Shown here: piece by piece, positions 11,303 through 22,099 of the stretch | Layout of the letters: every line of letters begins with the position of its first letter | Numbering within the stretch: the first letter of the stretch is position 1 | Source of the DNA: Diphasiastrum complanatum | Taxonomy: Eukaryota; Streptophyta; Lycopodiopsida; Lycopodiales; Lycopodiaceae | Assembly (NCBI GenBank): GCA_029204225.1 | Contig: CM055102.1 | Location: 5,447,520-5,511,519, forward strand | Length of the DNA stretch: 64,000 bases | Direction of reading: 5' to 3' | Made by a program: the position numbers and the translations under genes | Notes under the pieces: generated by a model | What the model was told of the DNA's origin: nothing | The model's input: only the letters and a program-made list of their open reading frames with translations | The model's database searches: none

Positions 11303-11802
11303 TGCCTAAATTACTGAACTATCCAGTGGGACGATAAGCTCACTTTATCCTGATGGAATGTGAAAAGACTCGTTCTCAGCATGAAAGTAGAATAGGGCGC
11401 TCACACATGCATTCCCATTGCTGCCCAGTACATGCAAGAATGTGAATGTTGAGCTTGGCCAAAAAATTCCGAGTGGACTCGATCTTTGTCACCAATTCTG
11501 AAATGGTGACCAGATGAATTTTGACGGTGAACCTTCGTAGCCTAGCGCGATTCAGAAGAGGCTTTTGATGCCAACCGGACACCATGATGTGATGTGGCAC
11601 AGTATGGGCTTGTGTAAACACACTGGAGAGAGTATAAACAAGTGCAAACTGAAAAATTCTGACTGAAACTATACTTGCAAGCAATCCTACTGGATCTTAG
11701 AAAAGAAGTAAGTGGAAAGAATAAAAATTAAAAACATACGATATAAGAACGAGCGACAAAGGACGGTTACATGCAGGCAAACACATAGTACGACGAATGT
11801 GA
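11303..11802. other. non-coding stretch 3' of Gypsy pol
   Basis: Lies between the pol stop (11803) and the unrecognised frame. The 102-codon minus-strand open frame here resembles nothing I know and has no domain. It could be 3' untranslated element sequence. No clear polypurine tract plus LTR start was found. Confidence 0.3.
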
Positions 11803-12677
11803 TCAATACATTTCAAGATAGAAGGAGTGCTCATCATACTTTCTATGTCGACTCCCATTCACTAAAGTATCTAAGGGGATGCCTTCCAGTGTTTTAAGGT
11901 GGGCATATCCAGAAGAATAGATCTGATCAATAATGTATGGCCCTTGCCTAATGAATTTCAACTTTCCTTTATGTGCTTTTGCCTAGTAGAGGAGGACCTT
12001 ATCCCCCTCTTTAAACTCCTTGAGCTTAATTAAACGATCATGCCAATCTTTTTGTCTACGTTTGTGAACATGTTGTGCATGGACACTGATGGTACGGGTT
12101 TCACAGAGCTTTTCAAGATGAAATAGGCAATTGGCTAAGATTTGTTTGGAATCTAATTGCAAATCATAGGCCAGGATTAAAGATGGAACATAAAATTTAA
12201 CTGGTATAATTGCTTCCTGGCCATAAGTCAATTGAAAAGGGGTAGATCTAATAGATTTCTTAGAAGTTGTGCGATAAGCCCAAAGTGCGGCATGTAACTT
12301 CAGTTCCCAATCAAAACTACTGGTCTCAACGGCCTTAGTGAGGATTTTGCATAAGATTTTATTGGTGGACTCAGCTTGTCCATTGCATCGCGGGTAATAA
12401 GGGGCACTTTTCCTATGGACCACTAAGAAGGTGGATAGTAAGTGTTCGATCACAACATGTAAGAAGTGTAACCTGCTCATAAAGGAATTTAACAGTGGAT
12501 TGTGGATTTTGCAGATACAAATTTAATAGCACGAGCTTCGGCCCACTTGGTGCAATAGTCAATGGCTACTATAATATATTGCGATTGTGTGAATCTAGCA
12601 GCCAGGCTAATCGGTCCCACATAATCGATTCCCCATTTGAAAAAAGCTTGGTCTGATAATATGGGACTTAATGGCAT
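11803..12677 (-). pseudogene. Gypsy integrase, with internal deletion and stops
   Basis: 12489..12677 gives the first catalytic block (FKWGIDYVGPIS ... YCTKWAEARAI). The frame then breaks and restarts at 12480 with a piece running into KSAPYYPRCNGQAESTNK, which carries the catalytic Glu. The stretch that should hold the second Asp is lost or frameshifted between them. After KEFKEGDKVLLY an in-frame stop (near 11983) interrupts the C-terminal block, which goes on KGKLKFIRQGPYIIDQI and LVNGSRHRKYDEHSF to a stop at 11803. The protein would have joined element DNA to the chromosome. Confidence 0.8.
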
Positions 12678-12831
12678 GAAATCCTTGAATTGGGGTCATT
12701 TTGCACGTTGACATACATCGCACGCCATTACAAATTGATGTGTATCCTTCAATAAGGTTGGCCACCAGCATCCGGCCAACAATATTTTCTGTGATGTCGT
12801 CTCAGATGAGAAATGTCCACTGCCACTTCCT

Positions 12832-13400
12832 TCATTGGTTAGGAAAATGATGGAGTTGTTTCTCCCTCGGTGCCAGTAGTAACGTATTCTGTGATGATCG
12901 GGCCCAAAATGGGGTGTATTCTACTCGAAACAAGATAGCATCAAGAAGGTCATCATTAACACCTTCTGTTGGTTTGTCATTGCTAGGGATTCGTGAAAGA
13001 TGATCAGCTGAAAAATGTTTCGAACCTCTTCTAACAACAAATCGAAACTCAAATTCTTGAAGTAATAACAACCAGCGTGCTATGCGTCCAGTTGTGCATG
13101 TCTTGTTCAAAAGATATAGTAACGCCTGATGATCGGTGTAAAACGCAAAGGATTTTCCTAAAAGATAATGCTGAAATTTTTTAGCCGCATACACCATAGC
13201 CAACGCTTCCCTCTCAGTAGTGGTATAATTCATCTCGGCTGGAATCAGTTGTTGAGTCAAAAATTGGATAGGATAATCCTTGGAATCCTCACTAGGTTGC
13301 ATCAAGACAGCGCCGATGACATACTTGGAAGCATCCGTGTGCACATGGAATTCCTTAGAATAATATGGTGCTTGCAAAATGGGAGCATTCACTAAAGCAC
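12832..13400 (-). pseudogene. Gypsy RNase H domain
   Basis: The frame holds FHVHTDASKYVIGAVLMQ (first catalytic Asp), the TTTEREALAMVYA block, FAFYTDHQALLYLL and RRGSKHFSADHLSRIP, in the order of the RT-linked RNase H of Ty3/Gypsy. It would degrade the RNA template during reverse transcription. The frame is open for about 186 codons but is cut off from RT and integrase by stops on both sides. Confidence 0.85.
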
Positions 13401-13685
13401 AATTGAGGTCTTAATACGCAAGGCCATGTTCCTCTACCCATTTTGGATCTATGGTTAACCGATACATCCAGTGTGCCTTACCTGCAAAGTCACGTATGTG
13501 ACAACGATAGTAATTAGCGTGGCCCATAAAGATCAAGACCTCACACACGGTCTTAGGGATTGGCATCTCTACAATTACTCGAACATTTTCAGGACTGGTA
13601 GCAATTCCATTCCGGGATATGATGTGTCCTAGAACAACACCATGGGTAATCTAGATCTGGCATTTCTCAGGATTTAGAGATATAC

Positions 13686-13859
13686 TGAACCTTTGGCACT
13701 GAATGTATATTTTCTCAAGTACAACTAAGTGTCAAGATGCTTCTGAACCTTTGGCAATGAATGTATATTTTTTCAAGTACAGCTAAATGTCAAGATGCTT
13801 CCGAACCTTTGGCACTAAATGTATATTTTCTCAAGTATAGCTAAATGTCAAGATGCTTC
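13686..13859. repeat. 58-bp unit, three tandem copies, inside RT
   Basis: Units start at 13686, 13744 and 13802, each reading YGAACCTTTGGCAMTRAATG and ending in TGTCAAGATGCTTC. 58 is not a multiple of three, so the array destroys the reverse-transcriptase frame just after the YLDD motif. Intact relatives would have one copy. Confidence 0.95.
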
Positions 13860-14827
13860 AGAGTGAACTCCTAGGTCATCTAAGTATACTTCTAGCGTGT
13901 CTCCTATTAGGTCCATAAAGGCTACTTGCATGACGCGTTGGAAGGTACTAGGAGTGTTACACAGTCCAAAAGGCATCACCTTCCAACAAAACGTCCCCCA
14001 TTCCGTGGCAAAAGCAGTTTTGTGTTGATCTTCAAGTGCTATTTCTATCATATTATAGCTACTAAAGCCATCTAAGAAGGAATAAGCCTCATCTCCAGCT
14101 AGATTCTCTAATATGGCTTCACCGAATGGAATAGGAAAATGGTCACGTTTAGTGACCGCATTAAGCTTCTTAAAATCTACACAAATTTGAAGCTTTCTAT
14201 TTTTCCTAGGTACAATTACAATTGGCGTCACCCATTCTGTATGTTCGACCTCATAGGTGAACCTGGCCTCCAGTAGGCGTTTAACTCTTCCTTGATCTTG
14301 GCTCGATATATTGGATTGCATCTGTAGGGACGACTAGCTACCGGGGTAGCATCAGGTTGTAAGGGTATGGGATGCACGGCTACCAAAGTATTCACACCTT
14401 TCATATCCTTGTATGACCATGCAAAAACATGGCTTTGAAGCAGTTTCTCTAGTGCTCTACCCTGCTCTCGATTAAGGTGGGCACCTATGTGGACAATTTT
14501 CTCCTCGTCTTCCTCTGGATCTTTCAAATTTAACATGACTGTGCGGACTGGTCCATCAAAAGAGGCATCCCCTTGTGGTTCACGTTTGGCTTGGGGAAGC
14601 CGAATAGTAATGTCCTCAATTGTATAGTCCTTGAAGTATTGTGGCATGTCGGGGCCTTTTGGTGCATAAGGCACTTTAGGCTTGATTTTCCTCACGGACT
14701 TGGAAGTGGAAGGTTTGGTAACTGATGGTGGGGATGCTTGCCCTGAAGGTGCATCATCACGCACCTGTGTCCAATCCTTGGGTGGTTCCATGACAATGGG
14801 ATGCTTCATTTTCTCTTTCATGGCCAT
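13848..14827 (-). pseudogene. Gypsy reverse transcriptase with pre-RT region
   Basis: The upper frame (14228..14827) carries the pre-RT domain, with DYTIEDITIRLP, then RALEKLLQSHVFAWSYKDMK and a VHPIPLQPDA block. A frameshift near 14280 moves into the frame 13848..14321, which holds the RT fingers and palm: WVTPIVIVPRKNRKLQICVD, the FSSYNMIEIA block, TAFATEWGTFCWKVMPFGL and the catalytic YLDD near 13880. The YLDD aspartates are kept, but the frame cannot be read through. The thumb side is broken by a 58-bp triplication. Confidence 0.85.
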
Positions 14828-15124
14828 CTTTCTTTTCAGAGCATCAACAGAAAATGAGAGTTGGACTTTTCGTAGATGGGGCTGGGCTTAGGTCATTTCT
14901 ATAGACAGACTGTTTACGATCAAAGCCACCGACTTGCATTAATTCATCAGCAAGTAGTTTTTGAGAAGTCCTAACTGGATGGATGCCAACACATCACAGC
15001 CAATTGGATGACGCTTTTGATGACCTAATTGCTTAGTATAAATAGCTATTGATATTTCAACATCTTAGCATCATCTTATGATCAACATCTTATGATCAAG
15101 AAGACGATCAAGTATCGAATAATT

Positions 15125-15264
<140 letters not shown>

Positions 15265-15376
15265 CCTGCGAGCTTGTACACTCTTGAGCATTCTAGCTCA
15301 GTTCTTTAGAGTTGATTAGAGATTGCTATTGTGCTTACTGCTTATCAATAGTTGCACTTAATTCAGACTTACATTT

Positions 15377-15638
15377 TGTTAGAAATCAATGATAAACTTC
15401 ATTGTTACTGTTTACAATGAACATTAATATTGACAGCTGTGACCAGTTGTCAATAGCCGTAGGCTAGTCTATTAGTCTACTCGTAGGTTTTCTCTCTCTA
15501 TCAGGGTTCAGGGTTTATTTGTACATTTCACATTCTGTATGAATTAGTGTGATAGAGTGACAGTTCGTGTTCTTCTTCCGCCTTCTTGTGGTGAGTGCTT
15601 ATGGTGAATGCTTGATGTTGCATATATAATTCTTGACA
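15377..15638 (+). repeat. 5' LTR of element A
   Basis: Begins TGTTAGAAATCAATGATAAA and ends CTTGACA directly before the primer site. It matches the 3' LTR of element G (42811..43093) throughout, including GGTTTTCTCTCTCTATC and CTTCCGCCTTCT. Confidence 0.9.
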
Positions 15639-15651
15639 TGGTATCAGAGCA
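15639..15651 (+). promoter_or_regulatory. primer-binding site (initiator Met tRNA) of element A
   Basis: TGGTATCAGAGCA starts immediately after the LTR end. TGGTATCAGAGC complements the 3' end of plant initiator Met tRNA and is the usual Copia primer site. Confidence 0.9.
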
Positions 15652-16192
15652 GCAATAGTCTGCGTGCCTGATCAGTGGATACAACTTGTCACAGGCTCCG
15701 CAACGAAGTGAGAAAGTCCTTCATGGGAGGTGAAAGCTTGGAGAGACAAAAACGGCTGGAAGAAATTCTTCTTTGGTGTATTTTGTAGGGTTGGAGCTCA
15801 TATTCATCAGTGGGGAACGATAGCAAAGTCCTAAAGGCATCAAAAAGGCCAGGGCAGCATCAGATAGATTGAAAATTTGTTGAGTGGGGGAGATTTTTAC
15901 AATACTTCCTAGTTGTTGTGGAAAGTGCTATTTGTGTGAGAGGTTTGCCCAGAAATTCTCATTTGTCTGTTTGGAGTACCGCAAATCACACTAGATAGTG
16001 TCTAGTTCTACCATTTAGAGTTAGAAGGTTTTATACTTTTCACATTACTGATCTCTGTCTTTTGAACGATCACACATTTCGAAATCTTTGCAAAGAGGAG
16101 GCGGCGTAGCCGCCGCGCCGAAGTGGGGAATCTAGAATATCCCCTCTGAAAGTTCTTATATTCTCTCTATTTTTAATCTTTTCCGTACCAAT

Positions 16193-16438
16193 ATTGGATC
16201 GATGCGCCAGAGGTAGGAAAAATCTTGAGCAGTCGTACATCCACGCATCATACAAATTATAGCATATCCGTACCAATATCGGATCGACGCGCCAGAGGTA
16301 AAGAAAACCAAGAGCAGTCGTACATTTGCGCGTCATACCGATATCACATATCAGTACCAATATCAGAGCGATGCGCCAGAGGTAAAGAGAATCCTGAACA
16401 GTCGTGCACCCGCACGTCGTACCGATATCATGTGTACA
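16193..16438 (+). repeat. three tandem units in the leader of element A
   Basis: Units begin CCGTACCAATATYGGAT at 16193, 16268 and (as CAGTACC) 16352, so periods are 75 and 84 bases. Each also has GCGCCAGAGGTA and AGCAGTCGT, and later units end ACCGATATCA, which is complementary to the start of the unit and could fold back. Element G has two such units at 40535..40704. Confidence 0.85.
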
Positions 16439-16499
16439 ACCAAAAATTACAGTTCTGTGGTGTGAATAGATTTTGTGATCCAAACTCATCTATCCAGTA

Positions 16500-17516
16500 A
16501 TGGCAACTCTAAGCGAGGGTGTCCTTAATGAGTCAAGCAAATTGGAAGGTGCCGGGAACTATGCAGTTTGGAAATTCAAACTGAAGAACATTTTGATGAA
16601 AAAGGAGCTATTTGAGATCATGACAGGTGAAGAGACAAGGCCAGTGATTGAAGAAGATCAGCAAGCATTTGATAGGAGAAGACGGAAAGCCCAAAATGTC
16701 ATCAACTTATCAGTTAAAGATGCAATTATTCCCTATATTTTAGATTCAGAAGGACCAAAAGAAGCGTGGAATACATTGAAGGCATTGTTTGAAATGACAA
16801 ATACATCTCGAATACTATTTCTAAAGACAAAGTTGCATACATTGCGGATGGATGATGGTGCAACTATTGCCGATCACATACTGAAGATCAAAGAGATCCG
16901 TGATCAATTAGCAGCAGTTGGAGAGCAAGTACAAGATCGTGAGATCGTGCAATTGACATTGAATAGTCTGAGTGAGTCACATCAGATGTTTGTGACGAGT
17001 ATAGCCACAAGAGAAAATCTTTCAACCTATGAAGAACTAGGTGGATTGCTTTTGCAAGAAGAGCAACATCAAGAGAACTTGAATCATCGTAACAGGAGCT
17101 ATGATCAAGCTCTTGCAATTAGAGGACGAGGTAGAAGATTTGGCCGTGGAAAGTATCAATCGAGAGGAGGAAACTCAAGCCGAGAATCATTTCAACAATT
17201 TATGAGCAAGTCAATGATAGTCCGAATCGAGGTAATTGGAATCAAGACCGAGGTCAAGGACGCGGTTATTCAAGACAAAATAAACCTGGAAATTGTAGGT
17301 ACTGCAACAAACCTGGTCACTGGGAGCGTGAATGCTTCAAGAAACAGAAGGAGATGGAACAAAGAAAAGACAAATGGCAAGCGGAAAATTATGCTGATGA
17401 ACATCAATTTGATGACTATTATTATGAAGACAATTATACTGATCAACATCAATACGATGATGATCAATATGAAGATGATACAGGTGAGAGTTCAAAATTA
17501 TTCATTACAGTATTAA
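16500..17516 (+). pseudogene. Copia gag of element A
   Basis: The start at 16500 follows the leader, and the protein opens MATLSEGVLNESSKLEGAGN. The UBN2-type gag domain spans about residues 20-200 (NYAVWKFKLKNILM, then EAWNTLKALFEMTNTSRILF and DREIVQLTLNSL), followed by an RGRGRRFGRG basic stretch. A frameshift near 17190 takes the true reading into another frame. There the zinc knuckle (CRYCNKPGHWERECFKKQK) and an acidic tail follow at about 17290-17510. It would have formed the particle shell and bound RNA. Confidence 0.85.
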
Positions 17517-17519
17517 TGA

Positions 17520-17890
17520 CAAGTGATGAAGCCAAGGATTTTCAAAACTCAAGAAAATTGACAATGGTGATGAAGTTGGACAAGCTGATGGGAAATTGGT
17601 ATCTGTTAAAGGAGTTGGAGTGGTACCAGTGAAGTTAGCCAATGGGAAGATAAAGCATATAAGCAATGTGCAATATGTACCTGGCTTAGCTAACAATCTA
17701 CTATTTGTTGGGACGATGGCTGATCAACAACTCAAGGTTGAGTTTGACAGTGACAAATGTCTTGTCAAAGACATCAAGAATCACTACAAAGTGATTGCTA
17801 CAGGAGCTAGAGTCAATGAGAATCGACTCTACAAATTAAATGCGAGATCTTTTACTCAAGCTATGGTAAGCACTGTTGATAATTTGACTT
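17520..17890 (+). pseudogene. Copia protease remnant of element A, active site missing
   Basis: The frame from about 17550 to 17870 contains VVPVKLANGKIKHISNVQYV and NNLLFVGTMADQ, the C-terminal half of a Copia aspartic protease region, then ARVNENRLYKL at the start of the pre-integrase part. The DSG active-site segment that should come before it is absent, so a deletion joined the gag tail to the protease C-terminal half. Similarity to pol ends near 17890. Confidence 0.7.
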
Positions 17891-18326
17891 GTGTGAAATC
17901 TCCGTGTTGTTTGCAAGTCAACATCTTGTGTGATTCCCCAGTGAAAAAAAGTAAATGCCGAATCCCATTTCCCACTAAGTCAAATTCTTATGAAATCAAA
18001 TTTTGAGAATTTTTTATGGAAAACCCCATTCCCTCACTAGGTGAAATATTATAAAATAAGTTTTTAAGTAAAAATGCTGGTTTCATTCCACGTATTGCTG
18101 GTTCCCTAACACTGTTTTGCTTGTACAGGTGCATGTGTGATCGCACCTGATCATCGACCATATTTGTGGAAGGTTGTGCCGTGTCCTCCCTCGTCATGAT
18201 CATCATGAAGAAAATGGAGCAGAAGCAGCAGCAGCAGGGTGCTAATTGCAGCTTGGAGTCTTTGCAATAGAGTATCCTTTTTTTTTTTGCTTTGCTACAT
18301 CCTGAGTTGTAAGAACCAGATCAAAG
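17891..18326. other. stretch between element A and the acidic gene
   Basis: Contains a short plus-strand frame at 18198 (MIIMKKMEQKQQQQGANC) ending in a stop, which could be 5' leader of the next gene. It also has a T-rich run near 18280. No element domain is visible. Confidence 0.3.
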
Positions 18327-19191
18327 ATGGCGAATTGCATATGTTATCAGCTTCCAACAGGTGACATCTGCCTGGCTCTTGAATTGATCCCTAGTTAAGA
18401 CTTTGCTGGAGCTTCTATTGCGAGAAAAAATTCTATTCTTTGCAAATTTTGTATAGATTAAGACTCCAGTAAGTCTCGTCTATGGCATGAGGTGCTTTTT
18501 AGTGAGATTGAAACAACTTATGCAGATGCTCAGAATCACCATTATGGATTGTTCACAAACAGCTCTCACATCAGTTTAGACAAATTTGAGAAGCATCGTC
18601 CGTTTCTTAAAGTCTCAATCCTTTGATGGCAGAGTAATTTATTTTTTGTTTGTATTCCAAAGCCTCTTTTGAGAATTGTTCTAACCTACTGCTGTGATCT
18701 GATTTTGAAGCGAAGGTCAAATTCTTCAGATGCTTGAGGATGTGGGTCAGGAATTGGAAGACGTGGCTTGGGGAGCAGAAGCCTTTCCAGAAGAACGGGA
18801 TCCCAGTTTTTCTGCATTTTTTCTATCAGATCTGCTGCGGAAATACAAGCAAAATGATGAAGATTTCAGCTCAATTGATTACCTCTCAGTTTTAGGGTAT
18901 GGAATTTATCCTGATGAGGTTGATGTGATTGAAGTGGACGAATGTGGGAGACAGCCTACACTGGAATCGTGCATATCGAGTGCTATATTGGAACAAGTAA
19001 AGGGCGATGACTGTGAAGAGGGTTTTGGATCAGAATTTTGTGCAGAAGAACCAAAACCTGCTGTGCTTGTTATAAATGTTGAAGGATTTGGGGATGATGA
19101 TGCAGTTTTAAGGAGCAACTTGGGTCCCGTCATGTTGTCTGGCTATGGCATTGCTCCTGATGAGCTTGATTATGTGGTGGATTGTGAGTAA
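18327..19191 (+). CDS. small acidic protein of unknown family (main exon 18730..19191)
   Basis: The main open frame, 18730..19191, is 153 codons, very acidic, and begins MLEDVGQELEDVAWGAEAFP. A motif occurs twice: GYGIYPDEVDVI at residues 56-67 and GYGIAPDELDYV at 138-149. I do not recognise a family. Upstream pieces may be exons. 18327..18360 starts with ATG in good context (MANCICYQLPT) and ends CAG before GTGACA. 18463..18611 is open (SRLWHEVLFSEIETTYADAQ) and could run AAA|GTCTCA into an acceptor TTCTTCAG at 18729. Phases 1 and 0 are compatible with both joins. The second donor is weak, so the exon model is inference. No element domain is present and the neighbours are element A and intergenic DNA. 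An AATAAA-like signal lies at 19369. Confidence 0.4.
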
Positions 19192-19565
19192 GGATCACCC
19201 ACAGGATGTGCAATTTTCTTCACTTTTGTTTCTAAAAGGTATGTAAAGTGTAAAAACAGTGAGTAGTGATAAATTGTTTTTGATGTTGTAACTCATCACT
19301 AATGTTACCTGTGCTAGCATTTATATGTACGTAATGGATACCTGTTGCATATTATGCCCTCTTTCAAATAAATTAAAAAGCAGAAAATGCATGCCTTTTT
19401 TTTAAAGGCAGATTTTGTTTTTTTTTTTTTGCCTGTCTGTGCCCGTCCGTACGGATTTAGTATAGCTGCCATGTGGCACATTTGTGTAGGTCAATCAAAG
19501 TCAAACCTACCTATTATCCTTCATGATGTGCTTCTGAAATTTTTTCAGGTATCCATTACACAATA
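19192..19565. other. 3' flank of the acidic gene
   Basis: Probable 3' untranslated region and downstream DNA, with AATAAATT near 19369 and T-rich runs near 19390-19430. No other gene seen. Confidence 0.35.
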
Positions 19566-19695
19566 GAAGGAGCCGGGCAAAGGCCATTCTGCCCGGTTCG
19601 GCTTTCCAAAAAAATTTAGGCTTGGCCCCTCCGGGCCTCGCCCAAATTTTTTTGGAAATCCTTATCGGGCAAAATGGCTTCTGCCCGGCTCCTTC
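19566..19695. repeat. 130-bp hairpin, about 55-bp arms
   Basis: The left arm starts GAAGGAGCCGGGCAAAGGCC. The right arm, read in reverse complement, starts GAAGGAGCCGGGCAGAAGCC and keeps matching through TTTCCAAAAAAATTT. The loop is GC-rich. The shape suggests a foldback MITE or an RNA-forming inverted repeat. There is no coding content. Confidence 0.85.
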
Positions 19696-19713
19696 CATAA
19701 TACAAATATACAA

Positions 19714-20203
19714 AGTACATCAAGTAAGACGTCAAGGCTTGACCCTGGATTTTTTTGCACAAATATGCACTCCACCTGGAATAATAATAGGTCAAATTTA
19801 AACATGGATTACACGACAACAAGCAACATTCTTACCCAACTAAGCCTGGTGGCCTTGACAAAGTTGCTTCTTTCAATGGGGGTTGTCTTGTGATGAGTGT
19901 CTCACGTCTTGGTGTAATAGCTATTTTGAAAACCCAATTTAGACCCTCTATAGTAAACTCCAAAGGTGCAAATGCAGAACAGTTGGAATCAAGTATATGC
20001 CTATGTGGCCAGAGTTCTAACATTATCCAATTCAACTAATGGGCTTGGCCTAATTTTGTGATGTATAGGGCACACATTGTACAAAATAAAGCTATTCGAA
20101 TTAGTTGCTTTTGAAAAACAAATCTTTCTAGGGACTCAAAACAAGAACAATGTGTAATTGTACCACAAAGGCCTTGCTATGTCATAATAGCATGAATCCT
20201 AAC
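19714..20203. other. intergenic, no gene seen
   Basis: Short open frames only. At 20204 similarity to the LTR of element B begins. Confidence 0.4.
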
Positions 20204-20426
20204 AATCTATTTACATAAAGTTTGACCAATTTGACCATTTTCAAGATTCTACTCAAAGGTCAATGTCACACTAGTGTATATCTAGCTAAAATCAATCTAA
20301 CTTTATAAAAGTGACTTATGTACATTCTTTCACATGTGGGAACAGACTCTACACGTGTGAGATCCTATCAAAATCAATTATCTTAAGATCTACAAGGTAA
20401 ATCAAATTGGACGTGATATTTGAACA
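20204..20426 (-). repeat. truncated 3' LTR of element B
   Basis: On the minus strand it starts TGTTCAAATATCACG at 20426, right after the polypurine tract, and matches 25774..25996. Similarity stops at 20204, so only the first 223 of about 853 bases remain. It carries TCACATGTGGG and ACACGTGTGAG. Confidence 0.85.
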
Positions 20427-20440
20427 CTCCTCCTCACTTC
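20427..20440 (-). promoter_or_regulatory. polypurine tract of element B
   Basis: The minus strand reads GAAGTGAGGAGGAG immediately before the LTR start TGTTCA. This is the plus-strand priming site for reverse transcription. Confidence 0.85.
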
Positions 20441-20454
20441 TAACTTGGCAAGTC

Positions 20455-21069
20455 TTATGTACATCTATCTACAACTCCAAGGGCATTTCTTAACTTGAAA
20501 AATGAATCTTTAACCAAAGGTTTGGTTAAGATATCAGCTATGCACTCGGATGATGGCACATGATGAAGTTGAACCTCCTTGGATTGCACCTTCTCTTTCA
20601 CAAAGTGATGAGCTATCTCAATATGCTTTGTTCTAGCATGGAAGATCAGATTGGTAGCAATTTGTTGAGAAGCTTGATTGTCACAATAGATGCAAGGGAT
20701 CTCCCCGGCCTTAAGCACTTGAAGCTCCACCAAAAGTCTTCTTAGCCATAGGAGTTCTTTGGTTGTTGAAGTCAATGCCTTGTACTCGGCTTCACAAGAG
20801 GAAAGAGAAATTGTATCTTGCTTTTTGGAAAGCCAAGATATCACTCCTCCACAAAAAAAAGTGACAAATGCACTTATGGATCTTCTATCCATCTTATCTC
20901 CTGAAAAATTTGAATCCGAAAATGCCCTCAAGTACAAGTTAGATCCTTGATAGAGAATGCCAAAAAATCTAGTAAAAGAGACATATCTAAGCACTCTCTT
21001 GGCACTTTTCCAATGATGCATCAAGGGACCTTGCATATATTGACTTAACTTGCTTACACTATAACTCAA
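20455..21069 (-). pseudogene. Copia RNase H of element B
   Basis: A 204-codon frame with SVSKLSQYMQGPLMHHWKSA, then RAFSDSNFSGDKMDRRS (first Asp), the SSCEAEYKALTSTTKE block (catalytic Glu), IYCDNQASQQIATNLIFHAR and a closing ADILTKPL. It sits in the order expected 3' of RT, and its stop lies just before the polypurine tract. The domain itself is open, but the upstream frame is broken, so it cannot be made as part of a polyprotein. Confidence 0.9.
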
Positions 21070-21960
21070 TCCGGTCTAGTGGTTGTCAAATATATTGAGG
21101 AGCCTATTAGCTTCCTAAAGAGTGTGATGTCCTCAAAGGATGCTTCATCACAATCATTAGTAACTTTACAAACTTGTTTCATAGGGGTGTCAATCCCCTT
21201 ACAATCTTTCATGCCAAACCCTTCAAGAATGGAAGTAGCATACTTTGATTGACTTATTTAAATTAAATCACTACTTCTAGTAACTTCTATTTCAAGTATG
21301 AACTTAGAAGTCCTAGATCTACCATCTTGAATTCACTAGACAAAGAAGCTTTAACATTTCTTATGCCTTCACCATCATTTCCTATCAATATGATATCATT
21401 AACATAAAATACTAAAATGATGATCTTTTCATCATTACATTTGATGTACAAAGAAGACTCATAAGAGCTAATCACAAAGCCAAGAGAGTAGAGAAAATCA
21501 TGCAACCTAGAGCTCTAGGTGCTTGCTTTAAGCCATATAGGCTCTTCCTTAAGTGGAAAACCTTGTCCTCCTCACCATCCTTGATGAAGCCCTCGAGTTG
21601 CAACATGTATACTTCCTTTTCCAAGCAACCATTCAAAAAAGCATTTGTCACATCCATTTGATAGAGATTCCACTTGAATAAAGTAGCAATACAAATGATC
21701 AATCTAATGGTTACAAGCTTTGCTACATGAGCAAATGTTTCTTCATAATCTATGCCTTTAGTTTGAAGAAACTCCTTAGCAACCAAATTAGCTTTGTACT
21801 TATTTATAGATTCATCTTGATTGTACTTTTATCTATAGATCCACTTACATGCAAGTGGCTTCTTCCAATATGGAAGGTGTACAAGATTCCAAGTTTGATT
21901 ATCTATCAAAGCATCAAACTCTACTTGCATTGCATCTCTCCAAACTTGTGATCTACTTGT
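21070..21960 (-). pseudogene. Copia reverse transcriptase of element B, YVND active site
   Basis: The upper part carries [20 protein letters not shown], the MDVTNAFLNG block (first catalytic Asp) and LRKSLYGLKQAPRA. A frameshift near 21490 leads into the frame with YVNDIILIGNDG near 21395, where the family normally has YVDD. The Asp to Asn change removes a metal-binding residue. Further stops occur between 21070 and 21280. The enzyme would have copied element RNA into DNA. This copy is inactive. Confidence 0.85.
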
Positions 21961-22099
21961 TGCCGAAAAGCAATGTGTCATACACGTATAAAGTGACTCA
22001 TGGACCTCTTAATTCAATTGGACCCTTCTAATAAAATTCTCACTTATGATTGGACCCTTGACCTCATGCCAACACTTTGAATTTGGTCACTCATCAAAT

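Larger units (their letters stand above)
11803..15010 (-). mobile_element. Ty3/Gypsy element M, pol region, degenerate
   Basis: Reading leftward, the order is a protease-side remnant (MQVGGFDRKQSV near 14930), the pre-RT block with FAWSYKDMKG, reverse transcriptase, RNase H, integrase and the integrase C-terminal block ending at a stop at 11803. RT-RNase H-integrase order is diagnostic of Gypsy. The FAWSYKDM pre-RT block points to the Tat/Ogre-Athila side of plant Gypsy elements. Several frameshifts and stops break it. No LTRs could be assigned: the 5' side ends near 15010, close to the CT tract. Confidence 0.8.
15377..17890 (+). mobile_element. Copia element A (short-LTR family), 5' half
   Basis: It has a 262-bp LTR, an initiator-Met primer site, a leader with tandem repeats, gag and the start of pol, on the plus strand. 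The same family supplies elements G (40359..43093) and K (60398..61691) and fragment N (52125..52474). All pol sequence after the protease C-terminal part is missing, and there is no 3' LTR. The end near 17890 is where similarity to pol stops. Confidence 0.85.

Noticed and set aside
13686-13859. CRISPR-like array
   Set aside because: Head-to-tail copies with no unique spacers, in a plant Gypsy pol; no cas genes.
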